From JADCCX01 sp031431475 (GTDB lineage: Bacteria > Pseudomonadota > Alphaproteobacteria > Rhizobiales > Beijerinckiaceae): a DNA stretch of 64,000 bases. A model generated the notes under the pieces. The model did no database searches, was not told where the DNA came from, and saw only the letters and a list, made by a program, of their open reading frames with translations. A program made the position numbers and the translations under genes. Positions 25,745 to 35,500 of the stretch are shown here, in pieces. Each line of letters opens with the position of its first letter. Position 1 is the first letter of the stretch. Where the stretch lies: the NCBI GenBank assembly GCA_031431475.1, contig JANPDL010000012.1, positions 1 to 64,000 on the forward strand. The letters are read 5' to 3'.

Positions 25745-26968
25745 TCAGGCTGCGGGTTTTGCGACAGTGCTATCATTGGACGATTGGGTCAGATGGCCGA
25801 GCGCCTGATCGATATCGGCGATCAGGTCTTGAGGCGCTTCGAGGCCGATGCTGAAGCGGATGAGCTTGCCTTCGGTCCAGCGGGTGGCCGTGCGTCCCGC
25901 TGTCGGGTCCTGGGGCGCCACCACGCTGCGGGCTGAACCCCAGCTTGCTCCGATTGCGAAGAGTTTGAGGCGGTCAATGAAGGTGTTCTCGAGGCCCTTG
26001 AATGAGGAGTTCAGCAGGATGGAGAAGATACCACTCGCGCCACTAAAATCCCGCGCCCACAGCGCGTTTCCCGGAGTATCCGGTAAAGCTGGGTGCAGAA
26101 CGCGACTGATCTCGGGCCGTTTCGCCAGATGCTGCGAGATTGCACGCGCCGACGCGGATGACCGCTCGACGCGCAATGGCATCGACTGGAGGCCGCGCAG
26201 CACCAGGCTGCAATCATCCGCTGAGACGCCGAGGCCGACGAGGCGGGTCATGTCCTTGAGGCGGCGGTAAAGCACCTCACTGTTGGTGCTGAGGGCACCC
26301 ATCAGCACATCGCCATGCCCACTGGCGTATTTTGAAAGCGCATCGACCACGATATCCACTCCGAGGTCCAGAGCCCGGCAATGCAGCGGCGTGGCCCAGG
26401 TCATATCTCCCAGCACATGCGCTCCCCTGTTGTGAGCGACTTTGGCGATGGCGGGGATATCCTGGATCTCCATCGTATTGGAGCCGGGGGATTCGACGAG
26501 TACCAGTTTCGTCAGGTCCGTCATCAAGCGGGCAATATCGACACCGATCAGCGGGTCGTAAAAGGTGACATCAACACCCCATGCACGAAGCCAGGCAGAG
26601 GCGAACGAACGGATCGGCCCGTAACAGCTGTCTGTGATCAGCACATGGTCACCGGGCTTCAGCAGTGTCATCAGCACGAGGCTGAGCGCGGCTTGACCGG
26701 ATGGTGCAAGCAAGGTTCGCGCAGCACCGCTCATGATGGATAGCTGCTCTTCCAGCGCACGCGATGTTGGTGTGCCGAACAATCCATAGGTATAGCCATC
26801 GTAGAAATCGGCGTAACGGCCATCGAAGCTTGCTGCGTTCGGGAAGACCACAGTGGAGGCGCGAACAACAGGCTCGGTCAAACCGGTGAAGGCTGCCCCC
26901 GGTCGAACTCGCCGCGGCGGCTGAAGAATCGCGGTCTCTGGTGCGAGGGCTTTTGTCAAACGCTTCAT
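25745..26968 (-). CDS. PLP-dependent cystathionine beta-lyase-like enzyme
   Basis: It has 407 residues of the Cys/Met metabolism PLP family. The PLP lysine is in VDALSKYASGHGDVLMG, and substrate-phosphate contacts are in LAPSGQAALSLVL. The form is close to MetC-type beta-lyases, which cleave cystathionine or cysteine derivatives to pyruvate, ammonia and a thiol. It is divergent from a LysR gene 80 bases away that probably controls it. Exact substrate not determinable. Confidence 0.85.
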   Translation of the reverse strand: MKRLTKALAPETAILQPPRRVRPGAAFTGLTEPVVRASTVVFPNAASFDGRYADFYDGYTYGLFGTPTSRALEEQLSIMSGAARTLLAPSGQAALSLVLMTLLKPGDHVLITDSCYGPIRSFASAWLRAWGVDVTFYDPLIGVDIARLMTDLTKLVLVESPGSNTMEIQDIPAIAKVAHNRGAHVLGDMTWATPLHCRALDLGVDIVVDALSKYASGHGDVLMGALSTNSEVLYRRLKDMTRLVGLGVSADDCSLVLRGLQSMPLRVERSSASARAISQHLAKRPEISRVLHPALPDTPGNALWARDFSGASGIFSILLNSSFKGLENTFIDRLKLFAIGASWGSARSVVAPQDPTAGRTATRWTEGKLIRFSIGLEAPQDLIADIDQALGHLTQSSNDSTVAKPAA

Positions 26969-27048
26969 AAAACCATTCTACTGGGGCAAAGTACATGATC
27001 GCAAATGCCATTCATGGCGGAGTTCATGCGTTCATGTTATGAGTGGTC
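26969..27048. promoter_or_regulatory. Divergent LysR-type control region
   Basis: The 80-base gap between the beta-lyase gene and the LysR gene contains the palindrome GCCAT-TC-ATGGC (27007-27018) and three TTCATG repeats (27011, 27023, 27031). LysR proteins usually bind such divergent regions. The assignment is by position and symmetry only. Confidence 0.4.
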
Positions 27049-27948
27049 ATGAAGCTCAACGAGATCGAAGCCTTTGACGCCGTGATGCGCAGCGGCTCAA
27101 CCATGCGAGCGGCGGAGCTGCTTGGCATCTCGCAACCCGCGATCAGCCGGGCACTGGCGCGGCTTGCTTCCTCCACGCGCCTGACACTTTTCAAAACCAT
27201 CCGCGGGCGTCTGGTGCCGACACCGGAGGCGGAGTTATTCCATGCCGAGGTTAGTGCAGCCTTTGCCGGCATCGACCGGCTAAGATCCAAAGCTGCGTCG
27301 ATCCGCGAGTTCGGCAGCGGCGCTTTGCGCATCGCGTGTTTTCCGGCGCTCGGATTATCATTTGTTCCCAAAGTGATCCAGCGCTTTCGCGAAGTTGAAC
27401 CGCAGGCGAGCGTGACACTGAATATCCTTGGCTCCACCGCCGTGCGCGATCAGGTGGCGGATGGACGTTACGATATCGGGCTCTCCGCCGACGAGATCGA
27501 TACCACCCATGTCGCTGCCCAGCCCTTCATGACGCCCCGCGCGGTCTGCGTGATGCGCCCGGATCATCCGCTGGCCGCGTGCCAAATCATCCGCCCGGTC
27601 GATATTGGCACATATCCATTCATCGCGCTGTCACCCGAAGACACGGTGCAGCGCCGCTTGCAACGGCTCTTCGCGGAAGCCGGGATCGAGCCACGCATCG
27701 TCGTGGAGACACAGTATTCCGAGACGGTCTGCAATCTGGCGCTCGAAGGCGTTGGCATCGGTATTGCCAATGCCGCCTCGGTCCGGTCCAGCGGCTTCGA
27801 GCAGCGCGGTTTGCTAGTAAAGCCGTTCGAGCCGGAACTCGGTTTCCGCGCCTTGCTGCTGACGCATCCGACGCGGCTTAAATCTTCACTGGCCGAAAGC
27901 TTCCTGAGTTGCCTCTTTCAGATCAGGAACCAGCTCGGCGCAGGCTAG
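27049..27948 (+). CDS. LysR-family transcriptional regulator
   Basis: It has 299 residues. The N-terminal helix-turn-helix includes MRAAELLGISQPAISRALARL, followed by a LysR substrate-binding domain with SVTLNILGS and LEGVGIGIANAAS. The start is ATG 27049; GTG 27043 is in frame two codons earlier. It is transcribed divergently from the beta-lyase operon and likely activates it in response to a sulfur amino acid or related ligand. Confidence 0.9.
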   Translation: MKLNEIEAFDAVMRSGSTMRAAELLGISQPAISRALARLASSTRLTLFKTIRGRLVPTPEAELFHAEVSAAFAGIDRLRSKAASIREFGSGALRIACFPALGLSFVPKVIQRFREVEPQASVTLNILGSTAVRDQVADGRYDIGLSADEIDTTHVAAQPFMTPRAVCVMRPDHPLAACQIIRPVDIGTYPFIALSPEDTVQRRLQRLFAEAGIEPRIVVETQYSETVCNLALEGVGIGIANAASVRSSGFEQRGLLVKPFEPELGFRALLLTHPTRLKSSLAESFLSCLFQIRNQLGAG

Positions 27949-27960
27949 GCTTGGTTGCGC

Positions 27961-28407
27961 TCACAATTTCGGCGGTACCTTTTCGATCAGTTCCAGCGCT
28001 TTTTTCATGTTCTCGCCAGCGCTCTTGTCGATGACGTCATAGGCGGCCTTCTCGGCCTTGATCCGCACCAGTATCTCCTTTGCCTTGGCGACGCCGGACG
28101 AATCCTTCGGACTGGCGATGGCCTCCTCAAGGCGCTTGATCTCGCTGCCAAGAAATGCAGGCTGACCGCCAATCGCCTTGAATGCATCATTTGTCATGGA
28201 GCGAATTTTTAGCAGCATTCGGACATCGCCCTGTTCGATTTCGGCATTGGCGCGCTCAAGCGCGACACGAGCCTCCACGCCCGTCGGGCTGTTCATGTCC
28301 TTCGTAACTGCAACGCTCTGGAACTTCGCATTCTCCTGCGTGAAGTCATGGGCGAAGGCCGCAGTGGCGGCCGAGGCCATGACGATTGCAATGATGATCT
28401 TGCGCAT
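27961..28407 (-). CDS. Secreted protein of unknown function
   Basis: It has 148 residues with a signal peptide MRKIIIAIVMASAATAAFAH. AGGAGGATCGG just before ATG 28407 is a near-perfect ribosome site, which decides this start over the longer frame. The mature part is all-helical and rich in Lys, Glu and Met with heptad-like repeats (FLGSEIKRLEEAI, KALELIEKV). It resembles four-helix cytochrome c' style bundles but lacks a CxxCH heme motif. It is followed by a gap and then the metal-resistance block. Function unknown. Confidence 0.7.
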   Translation of the reverse strand: MRKIIIAIVMASAATAAFAHDFTQENAKFQSVAVTKDMNSPTGVEARVALERANAEIEQGDVRMLLKIRSMTNDAFKAIGGQPAFLGSEIKRLEEAIASPKDSSGVAKAKEILVRIKAEKAAYDVIDKSAGENMKKALELIEKVPPKL

Positions 28408-28584
28408 GATCCGATCCTCCTGTGATCCAGAGGACAATTCAGCGCAGGTGAAGACTTGCGGCTAGGCGTGATAAAGCGAGAGGCTCATTCAAAAACGCAT
28501 AATGTCAAATCCCCTTTCATTTCTGAATTGAACAGTTCGTGCAAAAGCTTTCTTCAAAATCCTCGCGAACCCGGATCAACCATC

Positions 28585-28656
28585 ATGCTCCGAACGCTCC
28601 TCGCAACTGCACTCACACTCTCACTCCCATACGCCTTCGCACAGCATCACGGCTGA
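28585..28656 (+). CDS. Tiny 23-residue ORF with signal-peptide-like sequence
   Basis: The frame reads MLRTLLATALTLSLPYAFAQ then HHG and stops: a complete signal peptide followed by two histidines. The mature HHG looks like the start of a His-rich metal-binding protein cut short; the DUF305 protein at 36189 also begins His-rich after its signal. It may be a truncated gene, an upstream leader peptide or chance. The rest of the 332-base gap (28408-28739) has no gene but must hold the promoter of the two-component system. Confidence 0.35.
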   Translation: MLRTLLATALTLSLPYAFAQHHG

Positions 28657-28739
28657 CGTTACGGTTTGACACGGAGCGGACAAAGGGCTGAAACAGAACA
28701 GGTTTTCCCTCATAGATTACGAGAGCCCGTTTTGACCTG

Positions 28740-29477
28740 ATGCCACTTACCGTCGCCCACGCCGAAGCGCCCGCCCGCGTTCTGATCGTCGATGATGACG
28801 GGCAGATCCGGCAACTGCTCGCTGGATTCCTCAAGGAGAACGGCCTGGACGTGGCGCTTGCCCGCGACGGCGTCGAGATGCGCGCGGCGCTTGGGCAGCA
28901 GGCCATCGACCTAATTGTGCTTGATCTCATGTTGCCCGGAACAGGCGGCCTCGATCTCTGCCGTGAGCTGCGCCGCACCAGCAGCCTGCCGGTGATCATG
29001 CTGACGGCTAAGGGAGACGAGACTGACCGGATCGTGGGGCTAGAGGTTGGCGCGGATGATTATCTCGCCAAACCGTTCAACCCGCGCGAATTGCTGGCCC
29101 GCATCAAGGCCGTGTTACGTCGTAGTCGCGGCGACGCCGGTGCATCCACGCCGAGCCGCAACGGGTACGCCTTCGACGGCTGGCGGCTCGATCTGTTGCG
29201 CCGCGAACTGATCAATCCGGAGGGCGCGCTGGTCGAGCTGTCCGGCGCAGAATTCGATCTGCTCATCGCCTTCATGGAAAGCCCCAACCGGGTACTCTCC
29301 CGCGACTGGCTTCTGGAGACGACCCGGAATCGCACACCCGATGTGTTCGATCGCTCGGTGGATGTGTTGATAAGCCGACTTCGTCGCAAGATCGAGCAGG
29401 GCAGCGATGGGGCTGAAGTCATCAAGACGGTGCGCGGTGCGGGCTATTTGTTCATGCCGAAAGTAGCCCGTGCATGA
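28740..29477 (+). CDS. OmpR-family response regulator (metal resistance)
   Basis: It has 245 residues: receiver domain with phospho-acceptor Asp62 (LIVLDLMLPG), acidic pocket VDDDG and a conserved Lys in LAKPFNPREL, then a winged-helix DNA-binding domain ending TVRGAGYLF. It overlaps the sensor kinase gene by four bases and precedes an RND metal pump, so it likely controls that pump. The signal is probably a periplasmic metal ion. Confidence 0.92.
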   Translation: MPLTVAHAEAPARVLIVDDDGQIRQLLAGFLKENGLDVALARDGVEMRAALGQQAIDLIVLDLMLPGTGGLDLCRELRRTSSLPVIMLTAKGDETDRIVGLEVGADDYLAKPFNPRELLARIKAVLRRSRGDAGASTPSRNGYAFDGWRLDLLRRELINPEGALVELSGAEFDLLIAFMESPNRVLSRDWLLETTRNRTPDVFDRSVDVLISRLRRKIEQGSDGAEVIKTVRGAGYLFMPKVARA

Positions 29478-30829
29478 GGGATTGGCTCAGGAATTTCAAG
29501 TTCGACACGCTGACCAACCGCACGATTCTGTTGATGCTGATCGGCATCGGCGTGGTGCATATCGCCAGCCTTTACGCCTACCAGATAGCTCTTGACCGGG
29601 AGGCATCTGTTGCCAGCGATACGCGGCTGGCGGATCGGCTCCTGACGATCAAGCGCGCGGTCATGCGCGTTGTGCCAGCCGAGCGCGAACCGGTGGCGCA
29701 TGAACTGTCGGGCGGGCCAATCGAAGCTCACTGGAGCCGGACCGACCATGCCGTTGCCGGTGGTCCCGGCTCAGCCGAGTGGGAGGGCCTGCGCGCCAAG
29801 CTCATCGAGCTCGCACCGGAGCTTGCCACCAACCAGATCATTATCGGTGCCAACCGAAAGCTGGAGAGTGATCCGCATCTGGCGCTGATCTCCTTGCAGC
29901 TGCCGGACGAAAGCTGGATCAATGTCAGCGTCTTTTCGCGCCTGACGCCGCCCTCAAGCAATCACGGCACCGTGCTCTCCACCAGCCTCATGGCGCTCGG
30001 CGTCATCGGATTGTCGATCCTGCTCGTGCGCTGGATGACGCGACCGCTACAAACTTTTGCCGATGCCGCGCAGCGCCTTTACAAGAGCGCCGACCAGGCC
30101 CGCGTGCCGGAGGAAGGCCCGCGTGAGGTGCGCGAGCTGGCGAGCGCCTTCAACGAGATGCAGGCTCGCATCAAGCGCCTGATCGACGATCGGACACAGG
30201 CACTGGCTGCGGTATCCCACGATCTCAAGACCCCGCTGACGCGGCTTAGGCTCAAGTCGGAGGGTCTCAAAGACAAGGCACTGGCGGCGTCGATCCGTGC
30301 TGATCTTGCTGAAATGGAACAGATGCTGGATCAGACCCTCGCCTACCTCAGCGGGGACAGGACGGACGAGGCCATTCGGTCGCTCGATCTGGCGGCACTT
30401 ATCCAGACACTTGCCGATGAAGCAAGCGACGCTGGTGCAGATGCTTCGATCGTAGGTGCCGGACGCCTGACGATCGAGGGTCGTTCGCTCGCCTTGAGAC
30501 GCGCATTCGGCAATCTGATTGCCAATGCCGTGAAATACGGTGCAAGGGCGCGTATTTCGGTCTCCTCCAGCGATAGCACAGTCGTCGTCACTATAGACGA
30601 TGACGGCCCGGGCATTGCGGCAGGTGATCTCGTACGCGCGTTTGAACCGTTTCAGCGGCTTGAGGAGTCCCGCAACAGGGACACTGGCGGGTTTGGCCTC
30701 GGCTTGACGATTGCCCGTACGATCATCCTGGGCCATGGCGGATCATTGATGCTCGCAAATCGTTCCGAAAACGGCCTGCGTGCCACAGTGATCTTGCCGA
30801 TCAAGGCGACGGCCAGCGCTGCTGTTTGA
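29474..30829 (+). CDS. Sensor histidine kinase (metal resistance)
   Basis: It has 451 residues: membrane helix (about 18-38), periplasmic region (about 39-170), second membrane helix (ALGVIGLSILLVRWM), HAMP linker, dimerisation domain with His249 (AAVSHDLKTPLTRLR) and ATPase domain with NAVKYG, DDDGPGI and GGFGLGL boxes. It is co-translated with the regulator upstream. The periplasmic loop has no obvious Cys/Met metal cluster, so the ligand is unclear. Confidence 0.92.
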   Translation: MRDWLRNFKFDTLTNRTILLMLIGIGVVHIASLYAYQIALDREASVASDTRLADRLLTIKRAVMRVVPAEREPVAHELSGGPIEAHWSRTDHAVAGGPGSAEWEGLRAKLIELAPELATNQIIIGANRKLESDPHLALISLQLPDESWINVSVFSRLTPPSSNHGTVLSTSLMALGVIGLSILLVRWMTRPLQTFADAAQRLYKSADQARVPEEGPREVRELASAFNEMQARIKRLIDDRTQALAAVSHDLKTPLTRLRLKSEGLKDKALAASIRADLAEMEQMLDQTLAYLSGDRTDEAIRSLDLAALIQTLADEASDAGADASIVGAGRLTIEGRSLALRRAFGNLIANAVKYGARARISVSSSDSTVVVTIDDDGPGIAAGDLVRAFEPFQRLEESRNRDTGGFGLGLTIARTIILGHGGSLMLANRSENGLRATVILPIKATASAAV

Positions 30830-30919
30830 AACACTTTGATACAAAGCAGACACACGCAGTTTACCCCCTGTCCGCAGAAGTGGGAAGCCGGTGGAATAAA
30901 CCCGGATTTTGGGTCACCC

Positions 30920-32587
30920 ATGCTTCATCGTCTTCTCGCATTTATCTTGATCGTCTGGCTGGCCGCTCCCTTCACGGTTCAGGCCCATGATGGCCATGAC
31001 CATGGTGCGCCGCCTACGGCGGTCTCAACCACCATCGCGCCGCGCATCGATGCGTCTTCGGATGTATTCGAGTTAATCGGTGTCTTGCGCAACGGCAAGC
31101 TGACGATTTTCATAGATCGCTTCATCACCAACGATCCCGTGACAGAGGCCGATATCGAGGTCGAGACACCAGCCGGAGCTCTCAAGGCCGCCCGAAACCT
31201 CGACGGGACTTTCGCGTTGGACGCCGCCTGGGCAAAGCCTGGCGAGGCGCTTGACCTGATATTCACTGTCACGGCTGGCGCGGAAATCGATATCCTGACC
31301 GGGCAGTTGAAGGTTCCTGCAGAGGATAAAGTCGCACCAGTGAGCCAGTCGTCATGGCTGGTTGCCAGTGCCGTTGCCAAAGGATTGCAGGAGCGGGTTG
31401 CGGCCTATGATCCAACCTTGCCGGTCGTGGCCTTTGGCGCTTTCGTGCTCGGGCTGTTGATTTCCCGCCGCCGGAAGAACGCTGGCGCAATCGGCATCAT
31501 CGTTCTGGCGGGAAGCTTTGCCTTCGTTCTCGCTGCCACAAAAGCCGCCGATGCCGATACCATACCGGCCAAGGCCGCAAGCCAGTCCGCCGTCGATCTC
31601 GCGCAACGCTTTCCCGATGGTGCGGTCTTCGTGCCCAAGGCCACCCAGCGCATCCTCGGCGTCCGCACCATGATGGCGAAGCCGGAAGAGCACCGTCGAG
31701 CGGTAGCGCTGCCGGGACGCGTGATCCCCGATCCCTCTGCCAGCGGCGCTGTTCAGACCTCCCTTACCGGTCGGCTGTCACCGCCAATCGGTGGCTTCCC
31801 CCGTCTTGGACAGCGTGTGAAAAGCGGAGACGTGCTGGCTCTGGTACAACCCGCGATCAGCTCGGCTGATATCACGACACAGCAGCAGCAGGCCCGCGAG
31901 CTGGAGCAGCAGATCACGCTGGTGCAGCGGCGGCTGGAGCGGCTGCGGCCCATCGCCAATGTGGTTGCACGCTCACAGATCGAGGACGCCGAGCTTGAGT
32001 TCGCGGGGCTTAAAAATCGCAAGGCAAACCTTGAGCGTGCACAGAAGCGAGAACCGGAACGGCTGACTGCTCCAGTGGACGGTGTAATCGCTTCCGCTGC
32101 CGCAACGCCCGGCCAGGTGGTTGAGGTCAACGCGGTCATCTTCCAGATTGTCGATCCGGAACGACTCTGGATCGAAGCGCTGACCTTCGATGCCCTTGCT
32201 GGTGCGAAGACCGGCACGGCCCGACTCAACGACGGGCGTTCTTTGAAGCTCGACTATCAGGGCACGGGGTTTGCCGACCGCAACCAGGCGATCCCGATCC
32301 ACTTTGCTGTGAACGAGAGCACCCGCGGCCTGCGTATGGGGCAATTGCTTACGGTTCTCGCAGAAACCGAAGAAACCAAAACCGGAATCGCTGTGCCACG
32401 CACATCCGTGGTCCGCGCGGGTAACGGCCAGATGATCATCTACGAGCATGCCAACGCCGAGCGCTTCATTCCTCGCGAGGTGCGCGTCGAGCCACTCGAC
32501 GGCGACCGTGTGCTGGTCATCTCGGGTCTGGAAGTGAACAAACGCATCGTGACGCAGGGCGTCGAACTCCTCAACCAGATCCGCTGA
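30920..32587 (+). CDS. RND efflux periplasmic adaptor with unusual membrane-domain N-terminus
   Basis: It has 555 residues from ATG 30920. After a signal peptide comes a His-rich stretch (HDGHDHG, residues 23-29), a beta-sandwich-like domain (about 45-135), two membrane helices (about 167-182 and 188-206) and only then the HlyD/CusB adaptor region (about 235-555), with a coiled coil around TTQQQQARELEQQI and a lipoyl-type RLTAPVDGVIAS. Ordinary CusB/CzcB adaptors lack the first 230 residues. It connects the RND pump that follows to an outer-membrane channel. Metal identity not readable; copper/silver or zinc/cobalt are possible. Confidence 0.85.
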   Translation: MLHRLLAFILIVWLAAPFTVQAHDGHDHGAPPTAVSTTIAPRIDASSDVFELIGVLRNGKLTIFIDRFITNDPVTEADIEVETPAGALKAARNLDGTFALDAAWAKPGEALDLIFTVTAGAEIDILTGQLKVPAEDKVAPVSQSSWLVASAVAKGLQERVAAYDPTLPVVAFGAFVLGLLISRRRKNAGAIGIIVLAGSFAFVLAATKAADADTIPAKAASQSAVDLAQRFPDGAVFVPKATQRILGVRTMMAKPEEHRRAVALPGRVIPDPSASGAVQTSLTGRLSPPIGGFPRLGQRVKSGDVLALVQPAISSADITTQQQQARELEQQITLVQRRLERLRPIANVVARSQIEDAELEFAGLKNRKANLERAQKREPERLTAPVDGVIASAAATPGQVVEVNAVIFQIVDPERLWIEALTFDALAGAKTGTARLNDGRSLKLDYQGTGFADRNQAIPIHFAVNESTRGLRMGQLLTVLAETEETKTGIAVPRTSVVRAGNGQMIIYEHANAERFIPREVRVEPLDGDRVLVISGLEVNKRIVTQGVELLNQIR

Positions 32588-32598
32588 GAAGCGACGCG

Positions 32599-35500
32599 AT
32601 GTTCAACTTCCTCGTCACGAATTCGCTCAGGAACCGCCTGCTGGTGCTGGCACTCGCGGCGGTGCTGATCGTTTTTGGCGCGTTCACTGTCACGAAGCTG
32701 CCAGTCGATGTGTTTCCCGATCTCAACAAGCCAACCGTGACGATCATGAGCGAGGCGGAGGGCCTTGCCCCACCCGAGGTCGAGCAGCTCGTCTCGTTCC
32801 CCATCGAGACGCAGATGAACGGGCTGCCCGGCGTCACCCGCGTGCGCTCGGTCTCCGGCGTCGGGCTCTCCATCGTCTATGTCGAGTTTGACTGGGGCAC
32901 GGATATCTACCGCAATCGCCAGCAGATCGCCGAGCGGCTGTCATTGATCCGCGATCGGCTGCCCGCGACCGTCACTCCGCAGATGGGACCGATCAACTCG
33001 ATCATGGGCCAGATTGTATTGGCAGCGATGACTGCGCCTGAGAGCGTATCGCCCATGGAGCTGCGCGAGATCGCGGATTTCGTGATCCGCCCGCGCCTGC
33101 TCACCATTCCCGGCGTGGCGCAGGTAATCCCGATTGGCGGCGAGGTCCGGCAGTACCGCATCGCGCCCAACCCCGCCGCCATGCGGGCGCTGGGCGTCAC
33201 GCAGGAACAGGTAGAGCGGGCTCTCACACAATTCGGCGCGAATACCGGCGGTGGCTTCACTGACCAGTACAGCCGCGAGTTTTTGATCCGGAATATCGGA
33301 CGCACGATGCGGCTTGAGGATCTGGGTTCAATCACCGTTGCAACGGTTGGCAACCGCCCGATTTATCTGCGGCAGGTCGCCGAAGTGGGTTTTGGTGCGC
33401 GGCTGAAGCGCGGTGATGCCGGCTACATGGGCCAGTCCTCGGTCATCCTGTCGGTCGAGAAGCAACCCGATGTCGATACGATCACGCTGACGCGGCAGGT
33501 GGAGGCGGCTTTGGCCGACATCAGCGCCACGCTTGGGCGGGGCATCAAGGTCGACAACATCCTTTTCCGGCAAGCAAATTTCATCGAGACATCGATCAGG
33601 AATGTTCAGACCGTGCTGATTGAGGCGGCAGTCGTCGTCGCTATCATCCTGTTTGCCTTCCTGCTGAACGTCCGGACCACAGTGATCTCGCTCACCGCCA
33701 TTCCTGTTTCAATTCTGGGGACGGCTGTTGTCTTCTGGTGGATGGGCCTATCCATCAATACAATGACACTGGGCGGCCTTGCTATCGCCATAGGCGAACT
33801 GGTCGATGACGCGGTGGTGGACGTCGAGAACATCTTCCGGAGGTTGCGCGAGAACCGCGAGCAAGGCAATCCGCGCTCCGTTTTCGACGTGGTGGTTGGT
33901 GCGAGCCAGGAGGTCCGATCCGGCATCGTCTACGCCACGATGATCATCATTCTCGTCTTCGTGCCATTGTTTGCCTTGACGGGTATCGAGGGGCGGTTGT
34001 TCGCGCCACTCGGCAAGGCCTATATCATCTCGATCCTGATGAGCCTCGTGGTCTCCATCACGCTGACCCCGGTCATGGCCTATTACATGCTGCCCAGCCT
34101 GAAACGGCTTGACCACAGCGAGGGCTGGTTGGTGCGCAAGCTCAAGGCGGGCAACTGCCTGCTGCTGGGATGGAGCTTCAAAAATCCGAAAAAATTGATG
34201 GCTGGAGCGCTGGCGGGTATTCTGACGGCGGGCGCTGTTGCAACACAGCTGCCGCGCGCGTTCCTGCCGCCGTTCAATGAGGGCAGCTTCACGATCAACC
34301 TGCTGTTCAATCCCGGTATCTCGCTGGCTGAAAGTCACAGGGTGGGGCTGATTGCCGAGCGGCTAATTATGCAGATCCCCGAGGTGCGCCAGGTCGGCCG
34401 CCGCACGGGTCGCGCCGAACTCGACGAGCATGCCGAGGGCGTCCATTCCTCAGAAGTCGAGGTGGACCTCAAGTCATCATCCCGCTCCAAAGAGGAGATC
34501 GTCCAAGACATCCGCACCAAGCTCGCGGTGTTGCCGGTCGCCACCAATATCGGCCAGCCGATCTCGCACCGGCTGGATCATATGCTATCGGGCGTGCGCG
34601 CCCAGATTGCCCTCAAGATTTATGGCGAGGACCTCGACACGCTGCGCCGTGTGGCAGCCGAGTTTCGCGACAAGATGGCGACCGTGCCGGGCGTCGTCGA
34701 TTTGCAGATCGAGAAACAGGTCCGCATTCCGCAGCTCGATATCACGGTGGATTACGAGCGCGCCGCGCTGTTCGGCCTGCAACCGGCGGCCATCACCGAG
34801 GCGCTCGAGCGGCTCTCCAACGGCCGGGTTGTCTCGCGTCTCGTCGATGGCAACAAGCGCTTTGACGTCGTGATGCGGCTCCCCGACAGTCTCCGCACCA
34901 CGCAGGCTTTGGGCGACATGCTGATCGAGACTCCGCTGGGCTGGGTGCCGGTGCGCCAGCTCGCCGACGTGCAGGAAACAGATGGTCCCAACCAGATCCT
35001 GCGCGAGAATGGCAAGCGCCGCATCGTCGTGCTTGCCAACAGCGATGGAAAGACGGACATGGCGCAGATTGTGGCGGACATCCGCAGATCGGTTGCGGCG
35101 TCGCAGTTGCCCCAGGGCTATTTCACCAGCTTCGAAGGCACGTTCCAGGCGCAGGAGGAAGCGACCCGCACCATTGGTCTCCTCTCGGCAATCTCGCTCG
35201 CCATGGTCTTTGCTATTCTCTACAGCCGCTATCGTTCCACACTCTTTGCGCTCATCATTATGGGCTCGGTGCCACTGGCGCTGATCGGCTCAGTAGCCGC
35301 GCTTTGGTGCTCGGGGCAACCGCTCTCCGTCGCCTCGATGATCGGCTTCATCACGCTGACGGGCATCGCGGCACGAAACGGCATTCTCAAGGTCAGTCAC
35401 TACATCAATCTGGCGATTCATGAAGGAATGCCGTTTGGCCCTGAAATGGTGATGCGCGGCTCACTGGAGCGCCTGACGCCAGTCCTCATGACGGCGCTTT

